From: Anabaenopsis elenkinii CCIBt3563
GTDB taxonomy: Bacteria; Cyanobacteriota; Cyanobacteriia; Cyanobacteriales; Nostocaceae
NCBI RefSeq assembly: GCF_015245355.1
Contig: NZ_CP063311.1
Span: 3,074,468 to 3,138,467, forward strand
DNA length: 64,000 bases
Reading direction: 5' to 3'
In this document: positions 60,480 to 64,000 of the stretch, one piece after another
Numbering within the stretch: position 1 is the first letter of the stretch
How the letters are laid out: each line of letters starts with the position of its first letter
Program-made: the position numbers and the translations under genes
The notes under the pieces: model-generated
The model's database searches: none
Told to the model about the DNA's origin: nothing
Seen by the model: the letters and a program-made list of their open reading frames with translations, nothing else

Positions 60480-62756
60480 ATGGATACTCTCACGCTGAAA
60501 CTCCAAGGTATGAGTTGCGCCTCCTGCGCCAACAACATTGACCAAGCAATTCGCTTAATTCCAGGGGTGATTGACTGTAATGTTAACTTTGGTGCTGAAC
60601 AAGCTACCATCAATTATGATCGAACACGGACTAATGTCAAGATCATTCAAGCAGCCATTGATGCTGCGGGATACTCTTCTTACCCAACTTCAGAAGACAT
60701 ACTGACTGGAGAAGATGATGGTCAGAAGGCCATTAAGTTAGCCCAAGAAAGGGAAATTAGGCGCAAGGTGATTGTGGCCTGTGTCATTGCTATGATAATT
60801 TTTGTGGGTTCTATACCCATGATGACAGGGTTACACTTACCGTTTATTCCGGAATTTCTCCATAATTATTGGGTACAGTTAGTGTTAACTACTCCAGTAC
60901 AGTTTTGGTGTGGTTGGAGTTTTTACGTCAATGGCTGGAAAGCCCTTAAACACCATATGGCAACAATGGATACCCTCATGGCTGTGGGTACAACTGCAGC
61001 ATATCTATATTCTTTGTTTGTGACTCTGTTTTCGGGATTTTTTACGGATCAAGGTTTAATCCCTCATGTATACTATGAGGTTTCGGTAACTGTAATTGCT
61101 TTAATTTTGCTGGGGCGATTGTTAGAACATCGCGCTCGAGGAAAAACTTCGGAAGCTATTCATAAACTGATGGGACTACAACCGAGAAATGCTAGAGTTA
61201 TCCGTGATGGTGTGGAAATGGATATTTCTATTACCGAAGTGGAAATCAATGATGTGATTGTGGTGCGTCCAGGGGAAAAGATTCCTGTAGATGGTGAGGT
61301 GATTGCTGGTATTTCTACTGTAGATGAGTCTATGGTTACTGGTGAAAGTTTACCAGTGAAGAAGCAAGCAGGGGATGAGGTCATAGGAGCGACCATTAAC
61401 AAAACTGGTAGCTTTCAGTTGCGGGCGACACGGGTGGGAAAGGATACCTTTTTGGCGCAAATCGTCAAACTTGTGCAGCAAGCACAAGGCTCTAAAGCAC
61501 CCATTCAAAGATTAGCAGATCAAGTTACAGGATGGTTTGTACCTGCTGTGATTGCGATCGCCATCGCCACCTTTGTGATTTGGTTTAACTTCATGGGTAA
61601 CTTCACCCTAGCAATCATGACGGCAGTGGGTGTACTCATTATAGCTTGTCCCTGCGCTTTGGGTTTAGCCACTCCCACCTCCATTATGGTGGGTACTGGT
61701 AAAGGGGCGGAAAATGGTATTTTAATTAAAGATGCCCAAAGTCTAGAGCTAGCACACAAAATTACTACCATTGTTTTGGATAAAACCGGAACTTTAACTC
61801 AGGGAAATCCCACAGTTACTGATTTTGTCTGTCTCAAAGGTACTGCTAACCACAATGAACTACAGCTTTTACAGTTAGCTGCTGCTGTAGAGCGCAATTC
61901 TGAGCATCCCTTGGCTGAGGCGGTGGTAAAATATGCCCAGTCCCAAGGGGTAAATTTAATTGAGTCCCACAACTTTGCAGCTGTTCCCGGTAGTGGCGTT
62001 CAAGGTGTGGTGTCAGACCGTCTCATACAAATTGGTACACAACGCTGGATGACAGAACTGGGAATTAATACTCACTCCCTCCCAGAATATCAACAAGCCT
62101 GGGAAGCTGGGGGGAAAACAGTGATTTTCATGGCTGTAGATGGTGAAATAGAAGCAGTCATGGGTATTGCTGATGCTCTCAAGCCTTCCTCAACAGCAGC
62201 AGTGAAAATACTGCAAAAAATGGGTTTAGAGGTAGTAATGCTGACTGGAGATAACAGTAAAACGGCGGAGGCGATCGCCCAAGAAGTAGGGATCGACAGA
62301 GTTTTCCCAGAGGTACGCCCAGAACAAAAAACCGCCATGATTAAATCTCTTCAAGGTAATGGTAAATCTCAAATTATAGCCATGGTGGGGGATGGTATTA
62401 ATGATGCACCTGCACTCGCACAAGCAGATGTGGGTATTGCTATTGGTACAGGAACAGATGTAGCGATCGCCGCGAGTGATATTACTCTAATTTCTGGAGA
62501 TTTACAAGGAATTGTCACCGCGATTCAACTTAGCCGGGCGACCATGAGTAATATTCGCCAAAACCTCTTCTTTGCCTTTATTTACAATATCATTGGTATT
62601 CCCGTGGCGGCGGGAATTCTCTTTCCCTGGTTTGGTTGGTTACTCAATCCGATTCTTGCAGGTGCTGCAATGGCTCTTTCTTCCCTCTGTGTGGTCACCA
62701 ATGCCCTGAGATTGCGGCAATTTCACCCCAAAATCATCTCTGCAAGTGTACAATAA
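60480..62756 (+). CDS. pacS: Copper-transporting P1B-1 ATPase (PacS/CopA-like)
   Basis: A 758-residue Cu(I) ATPase. One N-terminal HMA domain has GMSCASC (Cys13, Cys16). Eight transmembrane helices are expected; the metal site in helix 6 is ACPCALG (Cys390 and Cys392), TGES is at about residue 285, phosphorylation motif DKTGT has Asp434, SEHPLA is the nucleotide-binding HP motif, and GDGINDAP is near 641. The single HMA domain and the start [20 protein letters not shown] resemble PacS, which moves copper into the thylakoid lumen for plastocyanin, but CtaA-type or plain CopA cannot be excluded. Encoded next to its chaperone, and a small membrane protein follows 8 bp later. Confidence 0.88.
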   Translation: MDTLTLKLQGMSCASCANNIDQAIRLIPGVIDCNVNFGAEQATINYDRTRTNVKIIQAAIDAAGYSSYPTSEDILTGEDDGQKAIKLAQEREIRRKVIVACVIAMIIFVGSIPMMTGLHLPFIPEFLHNYWVQLVLTTPVQFWCGWSFYVNGWKALKHHMATMDTLMAVGTTAAYLYSLFVTLFSGFFTDQGLIPHVYYEVSVTVIALILLGRLLEHRARGKTSEAIHKLMGLQPRNARVIRDGVEMDISITEVEINDVIVVRPGEKIPVDGEVIAGISTVDESMVTGESLPVKKQAGDEVIGATINKTGSFQLRATRVGKDTFLAQIVKLVQQAQGSKAPIQRLADQVTGWFVPAVIAIAIATFVIWFNFMGNFTLAIMTAVGVLIIACPCALGLATPTSIMVGTGKGAENGILIKDAQSLELAHKITTIVLDKTGTLTQGNPTVTDFVCLKGTANHNELQLLQLAAAVERNSEHPLAEAVVKYAQSQGVNLIESHNFAAVPGSGVQGVVSDRLIQIGTQRWMTELGINTHSLPEYQQAWEAGGKTVIFMAVDGEIEAVMGIADALKPSSTAAVKILQKMGLEVVMLTGDNSKTAEAIAQEVGIDRVFPEVRPEQKTAMIKSLQGNGKSQIIAMVGDGINDAPALAQADVGIAIGTGTDVAIAASDITLISGDLQGIVTAIQLSRATMSNIRQNLFFAFIYNIIGIPVAAGILFPWFGWLLNPILAGAAMALSSLCVVTNALRLRQFHPKIISASVQ

Positions 62757-62764
62757 TTTTATCT

Positions 62765-63001
62765 ATGTTCCAGAAAAATATACTTTGGGCTACCGTGACC
62801 GCTTTGGGTTTGTCCCTGGGAACAGTATCAGCCACAACGCCCACCCATTCACCAGGAGAAAATAACAGATTTCACCCCATAGAGCAACCTTTGGGGGTGA
62901 AAGTTGGTGTCACTATGGGTGGTGTAGCCTTAATTGCATTAGAGCTATGGTGGTTTCTGTTAAGTAAATCCCCCACACAAACCCACAGCCAAGAAGATTA
63001 A
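62765..63001 (+). CDS. Small membrane protein linked to the copper ATPase
   Basis: A 78-residue protein with a signal-like or first hydrophobic segment (ILWATVTALGLSLGTVSA, about residues 5-22) and a second helix (VGVTMGGVALIALELWWFLL, about 46-65). It lies only 8 bp after the copper ATPase stop, so it is probably translated from the same transcript. The sequence HPIEQPLGVKVGVTMGG recalls the membrane part of cyanobacterial cupredoxin-domain proteins, but a copper-binding domain after the second helix is absent; this comparison is from memory. The longer reading upstream into the ATPase gene is rejected because it overlaps coding sequence in another frame. Confidence 0.72.
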   Translation: MFQKNILWATVTALGLSLGTVSATTPTHSPGENNRFHPIEQPLGVKVGVTMGGVALIALELWWFLLSKSPTQTHSQED

Positions 63002-63229
63002 TTAGGGAAGCGATCGCCTGATTAATCCCTGTGGTTAGGGATTAATCATCAAAATTGTAATTTCCTTGTCACAACAAATAATTGCAGTTTAGTCCCCCCA
63101 TGAAAGCAAAAGCAGTTAATTGATTTTGGCAATCAAAAAATTATGAAAAATTATGGGGGATTTTGGGCTTAAAATTGCTTACAAGATGAATTTATATTTA
63201 ACTTTGCCACCTGCAGGACATCCCTAGCT

Positions 63230-63616
63230 ATGATTACTGAAATTTTTCCCTTCGGTTTTGAGATAGACAAAATCGCCATCGCCGGAGCCAGTCTCTGGTC
63301 ATTGGCTCTATACTTGACATTTTACCGCCTGCGTGATAAAACAACTAACCTTATAACTAGATGGTTTAACTTTGCCGAGCGATCGCTTTACATCAGTCAA
63401 CAAGAATTTGAGAAAACACGCCAAGCTAGAGAGTCCCAAAACGCCTTTTACGCTTCACTATTTAGCATCATTCCTTTTCTAGTCATTGGGGGTTTATCCA
63501 ACTGGTTTCTCGAAATTAGCTTAGGACCTAGCTGGGGTGTCAGCATCGGTATAATGGCTTGTATTATTTCTGCTATTTATGAACTAGCTCGGCAAAGTGG
63601 AGAATTAGAAGATTGA
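63230..63616 (+). CDS. Conserved hypothetical membrane protein
   Basis: A 128-residue membrane protein. Two to three hydrophobic segments are visible (IAIAGASLWSLALYLTFY, residues 15-32; YASLFSIIPFLVIGGLSNWF, about 73-92; GVSIGIMACIISAIYELA, about 102-120), joined by a positively charged stretch (SLYISQQEFEKTRQARESQN) that probably faces the cytoplasm. No known domain. ATG 63230 is the only likely start. It stands alone downstream of the copper gene group, upstream of MITE copies. Confidence 0.7.
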   Translation: MITEIFPFGFEIDKIAIAGASLWSLALYLTFYRLRDKTTNLITRWFNFAERSLYISQQEFEKTRQARESQNAFYASLFSIIPFLVIGGLSNWFLEISLGPSWGVSIGIMACIISAIYELARQSGELED

Positions 63617-63638
63617 TATCATAAACCTTTCACTCTCA

Positions 63639-63788
63639 GAGGATGTTTGGAAAGTATTAAACAGGTAATTTTTATATTAGGGAACACACAAAAAACAATA
63701 AAATCCAGTCCCATCCCCTTACAAGGGGAGGGTTAGGGTGGGGTCAAACAATAGTTGATACACTAATCATGACTTATCAAACATCCTC
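63639..63788. mobile_element. MITE family A, copy 4
   Basis: A 150-bp, compact copy: left GAGGATGTTTGGAAAGTATT, right GACTTATCAAACATCCTC. Its inner part (AAACAATAAAATCCAGTCCC, CCCTTACAAGGGGAGGGTT, TTGATACACTAATCATGAC) is almost the same as the other copies. Its terminal inverted repeats are the best conserved of the set. Flanks TCA and TTA are not identical. Confidence 0.9.
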
Positions 63789-63830
63789 TTATATTTTAAA
63801 GAAAAATGCAACTGTAGATCATAAATTGCG

Positions 63831-63887
63831 GAGGGTGGGGTCAAATAATATTCGATACACTAATCATGACTTTCCAAACATCTTCTC
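63831..63887. mobile_element. MITE family A, truncated copy 5
   Basis: Only the right end of the element: GAGGGTGGGGTCAAATAATA, then TTCGATACACTAATCATGAC and TTTCCAAACATCTTCTC. The left two thirds are missing. It lies 43 bp from copy 4 in the same orientation. The last 110 bp of the window after it are AT-rich and show no gene. Confidence 0.8.
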
Positions 63888-64000
63888 AGAACCTGAAATA
63901 TAGTTATCAAGTTTAGCCAGAGAATAAATTCTCTGTCTGATACCTAAAGTCAGTTGAAACTGACTAAATTACTTGCTAACCATATTCAAATCTAGTCGGA

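Noticed and set aside
62636..63001. Longer version of the small membrane protein starting inside the copper ATPase gene
   Set aside because: It would overlap 120 bp of the ATPase in another frame, and the first 43 residues have no plausible sequence; ATG 62765 is the better start.

Overview
The window reads as chromosomal DNA of a filamentous (Nostocales-like) cyanobacterium. Evidence: many GCGATCGC (HIP1) octamers inside genes, cyanobacterium-typical families (a ThiE with an N-terminal extension, DUF1517, DUF928, DUF4912, CHASE2 and FHA-type kinases, AAA-like signalling ATPases, a CoaR/CoaT pair, a group 2 sigma factor), fairly AT-rich intergenic DNA and small non-autonomous transposons. The species cannot be fixed from this window alone.

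Layout. 1-7.8 kb: end of a membrane protein, thiE-thiS, a glycosyltransferase, a 1.2 kb gene-poor gap, a DUF1517 protein, a MITE with a second element nested in it, and a solitary cytosine-5 DNA methyltransferase. 7.9-16.7 kb: metal homeostasis, with the divergent coaT/coaR pair around a perfect dyad, followed by a four-gene TonB-type uptake operon (receptor, ferredoxin-domain protein, binding lipoprotein, FecCD permease; no ATPase) behind a Fur/Zur-like box. 16.9-19.4 kb: pentapeptide-repeat protein and a complete IS607-type element (serine recombinase plus TnpB). 19.7-26.1 kb: two overlapping AAA-like ATPase genes (one with a PAS domain) and a phosphate-binding-protein/DUF4912 hybrid. 26.2-33.9 kb: deoxyhypusine-synthase-like enzyme, lipocalin-like protein, cobO, sigma factor, universal stress protein, a TnpB-less omega-RNA-like remnant, pgk, DUF928.

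34-50.5 kb: a two-partner secretion locus read on the minus strand: TpsB porin, a large haemagglutinin-like exoprotein, an exported TPR-CHAT protease-like protein, and a second, nearly identical exoprotein, with two Ser/Thr kinases upstream. 50.5-58.1 kb: RRM protein, fasciclin protein, GST, HerA-like ATPase, YbjN protein, LplA-family ligase, then a cluster of insertion-sequence debris (IS200/IS605-like ends, an intact IS982 copy and a tnpB C-terminal fragment). 58.1-64 kb: small membrane protein, tRNA-Val(GAC), a roughly 1 kb array of repeated leader-plus-terminator units without ORFs that looks like a tandem small-RNA array, a copper chaperone with a PacS/CopA-type ATPase, two small membrane proteins, and further MITE copies.

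The strongest candidates for something undescribed are the tandem small-RNA-like array at 58.79-59.79 kb, the stand-alone omega-RNA-like remnant at 31.3-31.5 kb, the TPS exoprotein/CHAT sandwich, and the nested MITE. All functional statements come from reading motifs by eye; no database search was run.
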